64,000 nucleotides of DNA from Thermacetogenium phaeum DSM 12270 (GTDB lineage: Bacteria; Bacillota; DSM-12270; Thermacetogeniales; Thermacetogeniaceae), in contig NC_018870.1 of NCBI RefSeq assembly GCF_000305935.1, positions 2,818,501 through 2,882,500 on the forward strand. Direction: 5' to 3'. The first letter of the stretch is position 1. Each line of letters starts with the position of its first letter. Positions 25,416 to 35,150 of the stretch are shown here, one piece after another. A model generated the notes under the pieces. That model worked only from the letters and a program-made list of their open reading frames with translations, ran no database searches and was not told the DNA's origin. A program made the position numbers and the translations under genes.

Positions 25416-26954
25416 TTATTTTTGCTTCTCCCTTTCCTTCACCTCGTTCCAGAGTTCGTCCAGCTCAGAAAGAGCCAACTCGTCCAGCCTGATGCCCTCT
25501 TCCTGCGCTTTGAGCTCCATCGCCCAAAACCTCTTCATAAACTTCTCCACCGCAGCCCGCAGCGCCTCCTCGGCGTCGATCCGGAGCAAACGGCAGGTAT
25601 TGACGACGGCAAAGAGGAAATCCCCGAACTCCTGCCGCAGAGCCTCCCGCTCACCCTGCGACCAGGCGGCCTTCACCTCCTGCCATTCCTCCTCCACCTT
25701 GGCCGCAGCCCCTTCAGCATCGGGCCAGTCGAACCCCACCAGGGCGGCCTTTGCCTGCACCTTCTGTGCCCTCTGCAGCGCCGGCAGGTGCCTGGGAACC
25801 CCTGCCAGGAGGGACTTCCGCTCCCCTTCCTTTTCCTTCTGTTTAATGGCCTCCCAGTTCCTGAGAACCTCGGAGGCGCCGTTGACCTTGATCCCTCCGA
25901 AGACATGGGGGTGGCGCCGGATCAGCTTCTCCGTGATCCCGCCGATAACCTGCGCTATGGTGAACTCCCTTTCCCGCTCGGCCAGAGCGGTGTGAAAAAC
26001 AATCTGCAATAGTAAGTCTCCCAACTCCTCACACAGTTTATGCATATCCCCTTCGTCAATGGCATCAACCACCTCGTAGGCCTCCTCGATCAGGTACTTC
26101 TTCAAAGACTGGTGGGTCTGCTGGCGGTCCCAGGGGCACCCTTCGGGTGAGAGGAGGCGCTCCATAACACCAACCAGGGGCTCCAGGGAGCAAGCGGAAG
26201 CCCTTTCCGCAGATCTCCCGAGGAGGGTCCTTCGAGGCACGGTCTCCCCTTCCTTAAGGGGAGGAACGTAAACCGTCGTCAGGTGGTCGGGTTCCCGGCG
26301 GTCCAGCTCATAGAGGGGGACCGCGGATACCCTCTCTTTCCCCCGTACCCCGGCGGACTCAACCACCATCACCCGATGGTCGTCGGGGAAGCTGTCCATC
26401 AGGGTGAGCTTGACCTCAGAGGCAAGGTGGCGGTTGTAGACCTGCATGATGACGATGCCGGTATCTCCAGTAACCGCAAGGGGAGAGCTTCCATCCCCGG
26501 AGGGGCATAACTGGAAGCTGTCTGCTATCAACAGCCCCTCCCCCGGGTCGATACCGAGTAGCGGGAAGAGAGCATCGAGAAAGCCGGGGGCCGTAAAGAT
26601 CTTCAGCTGCACACCCCTCTCGGGGGCGCTTGTCCGCAAACTGTCCACCACTGACTCCCCCACCAGGGGATTGCCCGGCACTGCAAAAACCAACGGCTCC
26701 CCTTGTTCGCAGGCGGTCTGCAGGAGAAATTCGGCCATCCCTCGGTAGACCTCCTCGAAGGTGTCCGACCTTTCGTAAAAGCCGTCCAAGGGATGAAAGC
26801 TGATGCCCTCCTCCCGCAGAGCGGCAACCACCGGATGGCGTTCGGTGCGCAGATAGACCCGGTAGCTGCGCAGCAGGCTGAGATTGAGAGGGGGCAGGTC
26901 CAGGGGGTCGCCCGGGCCCAAGCCCACCACATAGATCGTTCCTCGCTTCTTCAT
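25416..26954 (-). CDS. mazG: YabN-like fusion: SAM-dependent tetrapyrrole methylase domain plus MazG pyrophosphohydrolase
   Basis: 512 residues. Residues 1-235 form a tetrapyrrole-methylase-like domain (VVGLGPGDPLDLPPL, VPGNPLVGES). Residues about 255-500 form a MazG NTP pyrophosphohydrolase, with CPWDRQQTH, then EEAYEVVDAI and EELGDLLLQI, whose acidic residues bind magnesium. MazG removes aberrant or regulatory NTPs; the role of the fused methylase is unknown. The same fusion, YabN, occupies this position in Bacillus. Confidence 0.93.
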   Translation of the reverse strand: MKKRGTIYVVGLGPGDPLDLPPLNLSLLRSYRVYLRTERHPVVAALREEGISFHPLDGFYERSDTFEEVYRGMAEFLLQTACEQGEPLVFAVPGNPLVGESVVDSLRTSAPERGVQLKIFTAPGFLDALFPLLGIDPGEGLLIADSFQLCPSGDGSSPLAVTGDTGIVIMQVYNRHLASEVKLTLMDSFPDDHRVMVVESAGVRGKERVSAVPLYELDRREPDHLTTVYVPPLKEGETVPRRTLLGRSAERASACSLEPLVGVMERLLSPEGCPWDRQQTHQSLKKYLIEEAYEVVDAIDEGDMHKLCEELGDLLLQIVFHTALAEREREFTIAQVIGGITEKLIRRHPHVFGGIKVNGASEVLRNWEAIKQKEKEGERKSLLAGVPRHLPALQRAQKVQAKAALVGFDWPDAEGAAAKVEEEWQEVKAAWSQGEREALRQEFGDFLFAVVNTCRLLRIDAEEALRAAVEKFMKRFWAMELKAQEEGIRLDELALSELDELWNEVKEREKQK

Positions 26955-27045
26955 GACAGGCTACCTCACTTCGATCGGTGCTTTTTCCGCCGGACGGTTC
27001 AAGGATCGCACCCCCGTCCCGGCCAGGATCGGTGAAACTCGCTCC

Positions 27046-28593
27046 TCACCTCTTCAAGATCCGCCTTACTTCGTAGACCCGGATCTCCCCGGTGAGGAAG
27101 AGAACCGCAAAGTAAAGCGCCGCACCGCCAAGAACCGCCGCCCCCGTTGCCGCCGCGTTGCCTAAGTGATAGAAAAGATTGTAAATACCGGGCAGTGCAG
27201 CCACCATTATTGTAGCAGCCAGCAGCGGGCGAAGCAAACAGTTCGGCTGTAACCGGTAGCCGGTAAAAAGAGAGAGAAACCAGAAGTTGAGGAGGAAAAC
27301 CAGGAAAAAGCCCAGCGAACTCCCCAGAGCCGCCCCCTTGATTCCGAATCCCGGGATGACCGTGAGATAGTAGTTGCAGGCGATCTTCACCAGGCAACCG
27401 GCCAGGAGGTTGACGACGGGAAGCCAGGTGTTCCCGATCCCCTGCAGGGCACCCGCCGTGGTCTGCTGGAGCCCGGCGAAAAGGGCGGCCGGTGCCAGCC
27501 AGGCGGTTACCGGACCAGCCCCCGGTTCGTCAAAAAGCAGCTCCATGATGGGTGTGGCCAGGACGCAGAGCCCGGCCGCCGCAGGAAGGCAGAAGATCAC
27601 GGTGATGCGCAGGGCGGCGCCGATCCTCCGCCTGACATCCAGTAGGCCGCCGCGAGAAACGGCCGCCGCCAGGTGGGGAACCAGGGACATGGCAACGGAA
27701 ACGGTGAAAACGGCAGGCAGATAGACGATGGTCCCGGCCATCCCCGCCAGCTGCCCGAAAAGGGAGGTCGCCTCCTGAACGCTGAAGCCCGCCGCCTGCA
27801 GGCGGTTGGGTATGATCACGGTATCGATAGCCTGCATCAGGGGAAAGACCGCGGAGGCAGCGGAAATCGGAAAGGCGTAAATCAGCAGGCGCTTGAGTAG
27901 CTTAAGGCCGTCTCCCAACAAAAAGCCGCTCCTGCCCCGGCCGTTCAGAAGCGGCCGCGATCTCTCAAAACGACCGAAGATCAGGACCAGAACGAGGAGC
28001 CCGGCACACCCCCCTGTAACGGCGCCGAAAGCCGCCCCCGCAGCGGCAAACTCCACACCGCGGGAGATCAGGGCGGAAGCGGCAAGGAGCACCGTTGCCA
28101 CTCTGATCACCTGCTCCAGCACCTCGGAAAGCGCCGTCGGCCACATTACCCCCCACCCCTGGAAGTAACCGCGGAAGGCGGAAACCACAGAGATCACCAG
28201 AACCGCCGGAGCAACGGCAGCCAGGGAATAGCAGGCCCGGGGGTCGCCCAGCACCTCCCGGGCCAGATACGGCGCACCCAGAAAAAGAAAGAGCGCCAGC
28301 AAAAGCCCCGTCGAAAACAAAAAAAGAAGAGACACCCAGAGAATCCGCCGCGCTCCCCGCCGGTCCCCGACCGCCCCCCTCTCCGCCACCAGGAAGGAAA
28401 CGGCAACCGGGATTCCGGCGCTGGAGAGGGCGAGGAGGGTGGTATAAAGGGGATAGGCCATCTGATAGAGGCCGATCCCTTCGCTCCCCACCATCCTGGT
28501 GAAGGGTATCCGGTAACAGGCCCCCAGCAGCTTAACGAAAATCGCCGCCGCCGTCAGGACAAATGCGCCGCGCAAAAAAGAATCGGTCTTCAA
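27046..28593 (-). CDS. SpoVB/YabM-type polysaccharide flippase (MOP superfamily)
   Basis: 515 residues with about 14 hydrophobic segments and the N-terminal RGAFVLTAAAIFVKLLGACYR typical in part of SpoVB/MurJ-related proteins (RIPFTRMVGSEGIGLYQMAY follows). Family members flip lipid-linked sugars; SpoVB acts in spore cortex formation, while YabM, its neighbour-equivalent in Bacillus, is next to mazG and spoVT exactly as here. I cannot say from sequence alone which function it has. It lies 91 bases upstream of mazG. Confidence 0.88.
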   Translation of the reverse strand: MKTDSFLRGAFVLTAAAIFVKLLGACYRIPFTRMVGSEGIGLYQMAYPLYTTLLALSSAGIPVAVSFLVAERGAVGDRRGARRILWVSLLFLFSTGLLLALFLFLGAPYLAREVLGDPRACYSLAAVAPAVLVISVVSAFRGYFQGWGVMWPTALSEVLEQVIRVATVLLAASALISRGVEFAAAGAAFGAVTGGCAGLLVLVLIFGRFERSRPLLNGRGRSGFLLGDGLKLLKRLLIYAFPISAASAVFPLMQAIDTVIIPNRLQAAGFSVQEATSLFGQLAGMAGTIVYLPAVFTVSVAMSLVPHLAAAVSRGGLLDVRRRIGAALRITVIFCLPAAAGLCVLATPIMELLFDEPGAGPVTAWLAPAALFAGLQQTTAGALQGIGNTWLPVVNLLAGCLVKIACNYYLTVIPGFGIKGAALGSSLGFFLVFLLNFWFLSLFTGYRLQPNCLLRPLLAATIMVAALPGIYNLFYHLGNAAATGAAVLGGAALYFAVLFLTGEIRVYEVRRILKR

Positions 28594-28669
28594 AAGCCCG
28601 CCTCCTGTTTGTCCTTTTTAACTACATGCTTACGAAACAGGAGACGGAGATATACCGAAGCGGCTAAAA

Positions 28670-28698
28670 ATTAAAGGCGGCAGTAAAGAGCCACCTTT
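28670..28698 (-). terminator. Rho-independent terminator of spoVT
   Basis: AAAGGTGGC and GCCGCCTTT pair with one G-T and are followed on the minus strand by AATTTTT, about 35 bases after the spoVT stop. Confidence 0.75.
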
Positions 28699-28732
28699 CT
28701 TCCCCGAGCATTTGTTTTAAAAATCCTATCAA

Positions 28733-29293
28733 TCACTGCTCCATTTGCTTGGCCAAAAAACCGGCCGCCGTCTCCGCCAGCTTCATTTCCAGTTCCCCCA
28801 TCCGGACGTTGGGTTCTTTAGAACAGATGATCACAGCTCCGATAGGGTCACCCTCGGCAATGATGGGTGCAATCACTTCGCTGGAGAACTTGCACTCCTC
28901 ATCCTCTTCGGTAAGGCAACCCTTGCAAATAGGATGCTCCCCTGCCTTTGTGATCAGAACGGGCTTGCGTTCCTCCATTACCCTCTCCACCGCAGGGCCG
29001 ATCGGCTTGTTGAGGAATTCCTTCTTGGGAGCCCCTGCCACGGCAATGATGTTATCCCTGTCGGCGATACAGGCAATGTGGCCAATAGCCTCATGCAAGG
29101 AATCGGCGTATTCCTTCGCAAAATCGCCCAGCTCATTGATCGGCGAATATTTCTTTAGTATGACCTCACCTTCCCGGTCTACAAAGATTTCGAGGGGATC
29201 ACCCTCCCGAATCCGCAGGGTCCGGCGGATCTCTTTCGGAATTACGACGCGACCTAGATCATCGATGCGGCGAACGATACCCGTTGCCTTCAT
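28733..29293 (-). CDS. spoVT: Stage V sporulation protein T, forespore transcription regulator
   Basis: 186 residues: AbrB-type swapped-hairpin DNA-binding domain at 1-50 (MKATGIVRRIDDLGRVVIPK) and a GAF-like domain at about 60-180. SpoVT is made in the forespore under SigG and both activates and represses SigG-dependent genes. N-terminal sequence and length match the family closely. A SigG-like promoter lies upstream and a terminator downstream, so it is a single-gene unit. Confidence 0.97.
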   Translation of the reverse strand: MKATGIVRRIDDLGRVVIPKEIRRTLRIREGDPLEIFVDREGEVILKKYSPINELGDFAKEYADSLHEAIGHIACIADRDNIIAVAGAPKKEFLNKPIGPAVERVMEERKPVLITKAGEHPICKGCLTEEDEECKFSSEVIAPIIAEGDPIGAVIICSKEPNVRMGELEMKLAETAAGFLAKQMEQ

Positions 29294-29336
29294 GTCCTAT
29301 CCCCCCTTCATTTTCAAAGATAAGCATCTTCAGGAA

Positions 29337-29366
29337 TAGTATATAATCATCCGGAGGGATTTATTC
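29337..29366 (-). promoter_or_regulatory. SigG-like promoter of spoVT
   Basis: On the minus strand GAATA is followed after 18 bases by TATACTA. The SigG consensus has about the same -35 and CATNNTA at -10, so one base differs. Known SigG control of spoVT supports the call. Confidence 0.5.
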
Positions 29367-29420
29367 ATTTTTTTCCATGCCGATCCTAATAATTTCATCC
29401 TATACTGCGCAAAACTGGGA

Positions 29421-30437
29421 TTAGTCCTCAAAAATGCCGTAATACGCGGGAAATTTCGGGTTATACAGGAGGCGGCAGTTCTTCCGCAGGCCCTCCAGGT
29501 AGCTCATAAAGGCCCGGTTTTTCTTGCTGCCGAGCAGCTCCTGCTCCAGGGTCTCCCGCACCTCCTCGTATCTGGCCGGGCCGGCGGGAATTCTTTCAAA
29601 ACAGTAGAGAACATGGTAACCGAATTCCGTCTTCACCGGCTCCCTGCTGAACTCACCCGGCTGAAGGCGGAAGGCCTCCTGCAGAAAGGCCTCGGCGATC
29701 CCCGGGTCATCCCTGCGGATATACCCCAAAACACCCCTGTTTTCGGCGACCGAGGGGTCTGTTGACCTCTCAACGGCCAGCTCCTGGAAGTCTCCACCTT
29801 CCTCCAGGGAACGGATGACCTCCAGGGCCTCCTCTCTGGTCTTGAGGAGGATATGCCCTACATTGACGCGCTCCGGGAGAAGCAAGAGGTCCTTCTGCTC
29901 CTGATAAGCCTGCCGGATCTCCTCTTCCTCTACGGTAACACTCCCTATGACGGCGCGCTGTAGCTTCTGAATGGCGATCCCCTCTGCCACCCGGCGGCGA
30001 TATTCAGCTACGGTCAGGCCGCTATCCCTCAAAAGCTCCTCAAAGGCCTCAGGGCCCCCGGCCTGCAACCGGTCTTCGGCAAGCTGGGCATCCACTTCGG
30101 AGGCTTCAGCCCGGATACCGGAGCGCTCCGCCGCCTGCCTCAGCAAGAGGCGGTCTATCAGGTTGCCGAGGGTTTCCCGGCGCAGCTGCCCCATCAGCTT
30201 TTCACCTTCCTCACCCGAGAAGTCAATCCCGTAAAAATCTCGGAAAAAATCCCTCATCCGCTCGAACTCTGCATCCAGCTGCGCCTTGGAGATCTTCGTG
30301 CCGTTGACCTGAACCACCCAGTCGCCGCGGCACACCCACCACATCCAGGTCAGGCCCGCCGCCACCAGCAGGACGAACAGCAGCAGCTGCGGCAGGTAGG
30401 GAAACCGCTTCCTTCCAGGATTCGCCGCTAAATTCAA
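29421..30437 (-). CDS. PrsA/SurA-type extracytoplasmic peptidyl-prolyl isomerase
   Basis: 338 residues. One N-terminal transmembrane helix (about 13-35) anchors it outside the membrane; no clear lipobox, unlike Bacillus PrsA. A SurA-like helical chaperone region (about 40-190) precedes a parvulin domain (about 190-290, VNVGHILLKTREEA and EFGYHVLYCFER). It should help exported proteins fold. Its placement between spoVT and mfd differs from Bacillus, where these genes are adjacent. Confidence 0.88.
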   Translation of the reverse strand: MNLAANPGRKRFPYLPQLLLFVLLVAAGLTWMWWVCRGDWVVQVNGTKISKAQLDAEFERMRDFFRDFYGIDFSGEEGEKLMGQLRRETLGNLIDRLLLRQAAERSGIRAEASEVDAQLAEDRLQAGGPEAFEELLRDSGLTVAEYRRRVAEGIAIQKLQRAVIGSVTVEEEEIRQAYQEQKDLLLLPERVNVGHILLKTREEALEVIRSLEEGGDFQELAVERSTDPSVAENRGVLGYIRRDDPGIAEAFLQEAFRLQPGEFSREPVKTEFGYHVLYCFERIPAGPARYEEVRETLEQELLGSKKNRAFMSYLEGLRKNCRLLYNPKFPAYYGIFED

Positions 30438-30594
30438 CCCTTCCTCCTCCTTCCGGCCTCAAGGAATCAATCCTTTAAAGCTTCTCCATAGACAACGATT
30501 ATCCTGCCGGCGGCCGACGGGAATATCCGGCCACCGGAAACAGGAGCGCCGCCCGGATCCGTCAAGCAGCCCCTGTTCCAGGATAAACCTCCCC

Positions 30595-33500
30595 TCACCT
30601 GCCGGGGAGCATTACCTTCTTCAGCATCCTGACGAGATCCTGAGGAGCCAGCCCTCTGGTGTCCACCCGGATCTCCAGCCCGGCCACGGTGGAGAAGCTG
30701 ACCCGCTGCCCGAAACCCCCGCTCCAGCGGCGAAGCTCCTCACCCCTGGGGGCGGTTTCCCCCTCAAAGCGCAAGAACAGCGTGTACCCGGCGTGCTGAA
30801 CCTCCCTCATCCCAAGCTCTCTGGCGCGCGCCCTGACGCGCGCCAGGTCGAAAAGGTTGACCGCCGGCTCCGGCATCTCCCCGAAGCGGTCGCGCACCTC
30901 CTCTGCCAGCTCCTCAACGCCGGCCGTGTCTTCGGCCAGGGCAAGGCGCCGGTAGATCTCCACCTTCTGCCTGGGGTCGCCGATATAGGAGTCCGGAAGG
31001 TAGGAGTCCACTCTGAGATCGAAGAGGGGGGGTGCCGCCTTGCGCTCCGGCACCGGCTTTCCTTTGACTTCCTGCACCGCCTCCTGCAGCAGCCGGTTGT
31101 AAAGGTCAAAACCCACCGCTGCCATATGGCCGTGCTGCTCGGGGCCCAGGATGTTCCCCGCCCCCCGGATCTCCAGATCACGCAGGGCGAGCTTAAACCC
31201 CGACCCGAACTCGGTGAACTCCTGGATGGCCCGCAGGCGCTTCTCCGCCTGCTCGCTCAGCACCTTATCCCCCCTGAAGGTAAAATAGGCATAAGCAAGC
31301 CGGTTCGAACGGCCGACGCGGCCGCGCAGCTGATAGAGCTGGGCGAGGCCGAAGGAATCGGCATTCTCCACAATGAGGGTGTTGGCATTGGGGAAGTCGA
31401 GCCCGCTTTCGATAATGGTGGTGCAGATCAGGCAGTCAAAGCGGCGGTTCAAAAACTCCCACATAACCTCCTCCAGTTCGTCCTCCCTCATCTGGCCGTG
31501 GGCAACGCGGAAGGTGGCCTCGGGCACCAGCTCCTGCAGATAATGAGCGACGCGGGCGATGGTCTCCACCCGGTTGTGGACGTAAAAGACCTGGCCGCCC
31601 CGCTGGATCTCCCGGAGAATGGCGTCCCGCACCAGATCGGGGCTGTATTCCAGCACATAGGTCTGGACCGGCAGGCGATCCTCAGGGGGGGTCTCGATCA
31701 CGCTGAGGTCACGCACACCCCCCAGGGACATCTGCAGCGTGCGGGGGATCGGGGTGGCGGTCATGGTCAGAACGTCCACACTGGTCTTAAGCATCTTAAT
31801 TTTCTCTTTGTGGGCGACCCCAAAGCGCTGCTCCTCGTCGATCACCAAAAGCCCCAGGTCTTTAAAAACGACATCTGCGGAAAGGAGGCGGTGGGTGCCG
31901 ATGATGACATCCACCAACCCCTTGCCGAGGTCGGCGACGATCGCCTTCTGCTCCGCCGGGGTGCGAAACCGGCTCAGCATCTCCACCCGGATGGGATAGC
32001 GGGAAAAGCGCTCCTTAAAGGTGAGGTAGTGCTGCTGGGCGAGCACCGTGGTAGGCACCAGGACGGCGACCTGCTTCCCGTCCTGGACCGCCTTGAAGGC
32101 GGCGCGGATGGCCACCTCCGTCTTCCCGAACCCCACATCACCGCAGATCAGGCGGTCCATGGGGCGCGGCTTCTCCATATCTGCCTTCACTTCCTTGATG
32201 GCCTGGAGCTGGTCGGGGGTCTCCTCGTAAGGGAACAATTCCTCAAACTCCCGCTGCCAGACGGTGTCAGGGGAAAAAGCATACCCCGGAGTCCGGGAGC
32301 GCTCGGAATAAAGGGCGATCAGGTCCTCCGCCAGCTCCCGGAGTCGCTTTTTGACCCGCTGTTTGAGGCGATTCCAGTCCGTACCGCCGAGGCGGGACAG
32401 CCGCGGCACCGCCCCCTCCGGCCCGCCATACCTGCTGATCAGGTCTACCTGATCCACCGGCACATACAGGCGGTCCCCCCCTGCGTAGGCCAGCTCCAGG
32501 TAGTCCCTCTTCTTACCGTCCATTTCCTTTTCGCAGATGCCCAGATAGCGGCCGATGCCGTGGTGGATGTGAACCACAAAGTCCCCGGGGGTGAGTTCGC
32601 TGATGATGTTCGCCGGAGTACCCCCCGCCCGCCTCCTCCGTTTCGCTACGGCCGCCCGCCCGTAGAGCTCCTCTCCCGTGACAACGGCAAGCATCCCGGG
32701 CACCTCGAAGCCGGCGCTTAAAACTCCCTGCCCCACCTGGAGGCGGCCCTCCGCCAGCCTCTCGGGCCAGTTCTCCTCAACCTGGAAGGGGAGCCCCGTA
32801 TTCTTGAATTCCCTTTCCAGCTGCCGCCTGTTGGCCTCGGTGCGGGTCAGGATCAAAACCGTCACCCTTCTCTGCAGCCAGCCCTTGACCTCCTTCACCA
32901 GCAGATCGGGACGCCCCAGAAAAGGCTGCATTTCCTTGCTGGTGAAAGTCTCTTCCGACCGCTCCTGAATCCCGGGGAGGCGGGTCGAAAGCCTGGAGAA
33001 GGCAACTACCGGAAAGTCGGCGATCCTTTGAAGAAGCTGCTGATCGTCAAAATAATAATCCTGCCAGGAGGTAAATGATTGCCCCTCACCGAGCAGGCGT
33101 CTGTAATCGGACTCCAGCAGGGCGGTACGCGACCGGCACTGCTCCGGGAACCTCCCCGGCTCGTCCATGATGACCAGCGATTCCGGGGGGAGATAATCCA
33201 AAAGGGAGGCCTGCTGCGGATAGAAATAGGGCTGCAGGAGGTTAAGGGATCTCCCCGTTCCTTCTCCGGCCATCTCCAAGAACCTGTTCAAACGCTGCTG
33301 CAGGCGGTTTAAGGCGCTCCTGTTCCCTTTGAGCTGCTCCTTTCTGTTCTTCCAGGCCTCCCTGATGCGCTCGGCGGCGGAGGCGGCCAGATCTGGCTTG
33401 TAGATAAACTCCCGGGCCGGCCAGATCCTCACCATGGAAATATTCCCCCGGGAGCGCTGGGTTACCGGGTCGAGCGCCCTGATTGAGGTGACCTCATCCC

Positions 33501-34101
33501 CCCACAACTCCAGCCTCACCGGACTACCGTAGAAGGGGTAAATATCGACGATATCCCCCCGCATCGCAAACTGTCCGGGCGCCTCAACCACATCCAGGCG
33601 TTCAAAGCCGGCCTCGACGAGACGGCGGGGAAGGGCCTCGTAATCGACCTCCTGGTGCATCCTCAGGTCAATTGCGGCCGCTTCCCATTCATCAGGCGGA
33701 ATCAGTTTCGGCAGGAGGGCTTCGGCAGGGGCGATGACGACCGGCGGCCTTTCCTCTCGCGCCAAAAGGGAAGCCAGGACGCGCAGGCGCCCCTCCGCCG
33801 GCTCCCGGCTGGCGGCAACCACCTCGAAGGGAAGGGACTCGGCAGGATCGAAAGCCAGCACCTGGCGATCCGGCAGCAGCTGCTCGAGATCGGTTATCCA
33901 GGGGGTTACCCGATCCATTCCCGGTACAATTACCAGGAGAGCGCCGGAAAAGCCCCCGTCGGTAAAGAGGGCGGCGGCAAAGAGAGCCCTTAAGGAACCC
34001 GCAAGCCCCGAGATCTTCAGGGGCAGCTCCCTTTTTTGAACGGCGGCAAGGATACGCCCGTATGCGCCCATCTTTTCCAGCAGATCGCGCACCCTCTCCA
34101 C
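30595..34101 (-). CDS. mfd: Transcription-repair coupling factor Mfd
   Basis: 1168 residues, full length. It has a UvrB-like N-terminus (1-about 350), the RNA-polymerase-interacting CarD-like domain (about 480-555, with DFVVHIHHGIGRY), and SF2 translocase lobes with Walker A GDVGFGKTEVA, DEEQ box and motif VI RGRVGRSN. A TRCF C-terminal domain follows (about 1010-1110). Mfd displaces stalled RNA polymerase and recruits UvrA. The start is GTG at 34101 (SD-like GGGG just upstream). A dispersed repeat ends only a few bases before the start, so its promoter lies within or beyond the repeat. Confidence 0.97.
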   Translation of the reverse strand: MERVRDLLEKMGAYGRILAAVQKRELPLKISGLAGSLRALFAAALFTDGGFSGALLVIVPGMDRVTPWITDLEQLLPDRQVLAFDPAESLPFEVVAASREPAEGRLRVLASLLAREERPPVVIAPAEALLPKLIPPDEWEAAAIDLRMHQEVDYEALPRRLVEAGFERLDVVEAPGQFAMRGDIVDIYPFYGSPVRLELWGDEVTSIRALDPVTQRSRGNISMVRIWPAREFIYKPDLAASAAERIREAWKNRKEQLKGNRSALNRLQQRLNRFLEMAGEGTGRSLNLLQPYFYPQQASLLDYLPPESLVIMDEPGRFPEQCRSRTALLESDYRRLLGEGQSFTSWQDYYFDDQQLLQRIADFPVVAFSRLSTRLPGIQERSEETFTSKEMQPFLGRPDLLVKEVKGWLQRRVTVLILTRTEANRRQLEREFKNTGLPFQVEENWPERLAEGRLQVGQGVLSAGFEVPGMLAVVTGEELYGRAAVAKRRRRAGGTPANIISELTPGDFVVHIHHGIGRYLGICEKEMDGKKRDYLELAYAGGDRLYVPVDQVDLISRYGGPEGAVPRLSRLGGTDWNRLKQRVKKRLRELAEDLIALYSERSRTPGYAFSPDTVWQREFEELFPYEETPDQLQAIKEVKADMEKPRPMDRLICGDVGFGKTEVAIRAAFKAVQDGKQVAVLVPTTVLAQQHYLTFKERFSRYPIRVEMLSRFRTPAEQKAIVADLGKGLVDVIIGTHRLLSADVVFKDLGLLVIDEEQRFGVAHKEKIKMLKTSVDVLTMTATPIPRTLQMSLGGVRDLSVIETPPEDRLPVQTYVLEYSPDLVRDAILREIQRGGQVFYVHNRVETIARVAHYLQELVPEATFRVAHGQMREDELEEVMWEFLNRRFDCLICTTIIESGLDFPNANTLIVENADSFGLAQLYQLRGRVGRSNRLAYAYFTFRGDKVLSEQAEKRLRAIQEFTEFGSGFKLALRDLEIRGAGNILGPEQHGHMAAVGFDLYNRLLQEAVQEVKGKPVPERKAAPPLFDLRVDSYLPDSYIGDPRQKVEIYRRLALAEDTAGVEELAEEVRDRFGEMPEPAVNLFDLARVRARARELGMREVQHAGYTLFLRFEGETAPRGEELRRWSGGFGQRVSFSTVAGLEIRVDTRGLAPQDLVRMLKKVMLPGR

Positions 34102-34105
34102 CCCC

Positions 34106-34440
34106 TGTCATGAAAATAGATCGCATACCCTGCCGGTCTGCCGCTCGACTCCCGATTCCAGGCCGGACAGGACGACGGCTCGCTTCGGGACAGCTCTGGG
34201 ATGCTGCGTAACAAGTTGCGAACTGCTTCTGCCAATCGCAGCGTTTGGCCACGCAGCAAATCCATTCCGTCGAAACTCATAAGGTGTCTGTACTCGCATC
34301 CCGACCTGTCATCCTCGCTTCGCCTGTCCTGTTACCCGGCCTTCCATAGGTCGCTCGCCGGCAGACCCGTCGGGTATTTTTATACTCTGTTGGTGCCGCC
34401 GGAGGCGGCGTGAGGGTCTGTCATGAAAATAGATCGCATA
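34106..34440. repeat. Dispersed intergenic repeat, type 1, copy B, flanked by 20-base direct repeats
   Basis: Closely similar to 24729-25029. It is bounded by identical copies of GTCATGAAAATAGATCGCAT at about 34108 and 34421, which suggests a repeat unit of about 313 bases that once existed in tandem. The unit ends GTGCCGCCGGAGGCGGC, a small inverted repeat. It starts next to the mfd start codon. Confidence 0.85.
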
Positions 34441-34707
34441 CTGAAATGCGTTCCTACCCCTAAGCCCGCTACCGGATCTTTTGGTGGTCACCCAGCGATA
34501 GATAAAATGCTGGTTATCCCCCGGGCTGGCAGCGGAGCAAGGCAACCTTTATCGGACCATGCCAAAATGGGGTGGTTTGGAGAAACCCCCCTCGTTAGTC
34601 CTCCTGCCACATTATATCACCGCAAGGCAGGAAATTATACCGCTCGTAAATCCCCAAGGCCATACCCACGGCCGGGCCGGCCGGGATTGCTCAAAACAAG
34701 CACCGAC
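34441..34707. repeat. Degenerate repeat fragment and featureless spacer
   Basis: The first 120 bases contain ACCGGATCTTTTGGTGGTC and a CGATAGATAA segment, resembling part of the type 2 repeat (compare 47820-47840 and 58735-58775), but much decayed. I see no gene in the rest, up to the terminator at 34710. Confidence 0.5.
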
Positions 34708-34709
34708 AA

Positions 34710-34740
34710 AAAGAAACCCCGCCTGGAAAACAGGCGAGGC
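34710..34740 (-). terminator. Rho-independent terminator of the holin-like gene
   Basis: CCTCGCCTG and CAGGCGGGG pair around TTTTC and are followed on the minus strand by TTTCTTTTT, 27 bases past the stop. Confidence 0.85.
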
Positions 34741-34766
34741 CGTTTGCCTTGTGGAACAGTACGGCT

Positions 34767-35150
34767 TCAGCGTACTCCCGTTGGCACAAACATATCGATA
34801 ATACCTACGATAGCCGCCGCAATCAATGCTCCCAAGACCGTCACCCGGAGACCCGGAATGATGAACTGGAGCAGGTAAAAGATCACCGCCGAGACGACGA
34901 ACCCCACACCACCCCGGGCGTAAGGGGATATATTGCGCCCAAAGATGGCCTCCAGGCCGAAACCGATGGCCGCGATCAAAACGGCGGCTAGAAGGGCATG
35001 CCAAAAAGACAGCCTGGTGAAACCGGGCGTGATGTAGCTCACGACCATCAGGACGATGGCAGCGACAATGAACCTCACAATGTGAGCCAACCAGCCCTGG
35101 CCTACAGTTTGGGAAATACCGCCGCCGGCACCCCTTTCTTCCTCTGCCAT
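34767..35150 (-). CDS. Phage-holin-family (YvlD-like) four-helix membrane protein
   Basis: 127 residues with four hydrophobic segments starting at about residues 24, 47, 76 and 104. The pattern PGF, ALLAAVLIAAIGFGLEAIFG and IIPGLRVTVLGALIAA matches the PF04020 four-TM holin-like family. Chromosomal members are not phage lysis genes; YvlD in Bacillus belongs to an envelope-stress operon. SD GGGGAGGTGA precedes the ATG. It stands alone between pth and the repeat upstream of mfd. The function is unknown. Confidence 0.78.
   Translation of the reverse strand: MAEEERGAGGGISQTVGQGWLAHIVRFIVAAIVLMVVSYITPGFTRLSFWHALLAAVLIAAIGFGLEAIFGRNISPYARGGVGFVVSAVIFYLLQFIIPGLRVTVLGALIAAAIVGIIDMFVPTGVR

Noticed and set aside
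24788-25492. Open frames within the type 1 repeats, similar between 24.8 and 34.2 kb
   Set aside because: They are similar only because the DNA repeats are similar; no ribosome-binding site, and the extension differs after the repeat ends.
31290-31320. GGTTCGAA resembling a tRNA T-loop
   Set aside because: It lies inside the mfd coding sequence and no cloverleaf can be drawn around it.
30793-32721. 642-codon plus-strand frame inside mfd
   Set aside because: Antisense shadow of a G+C-rich gene; mfd on the other strand is full length and highly conserved.
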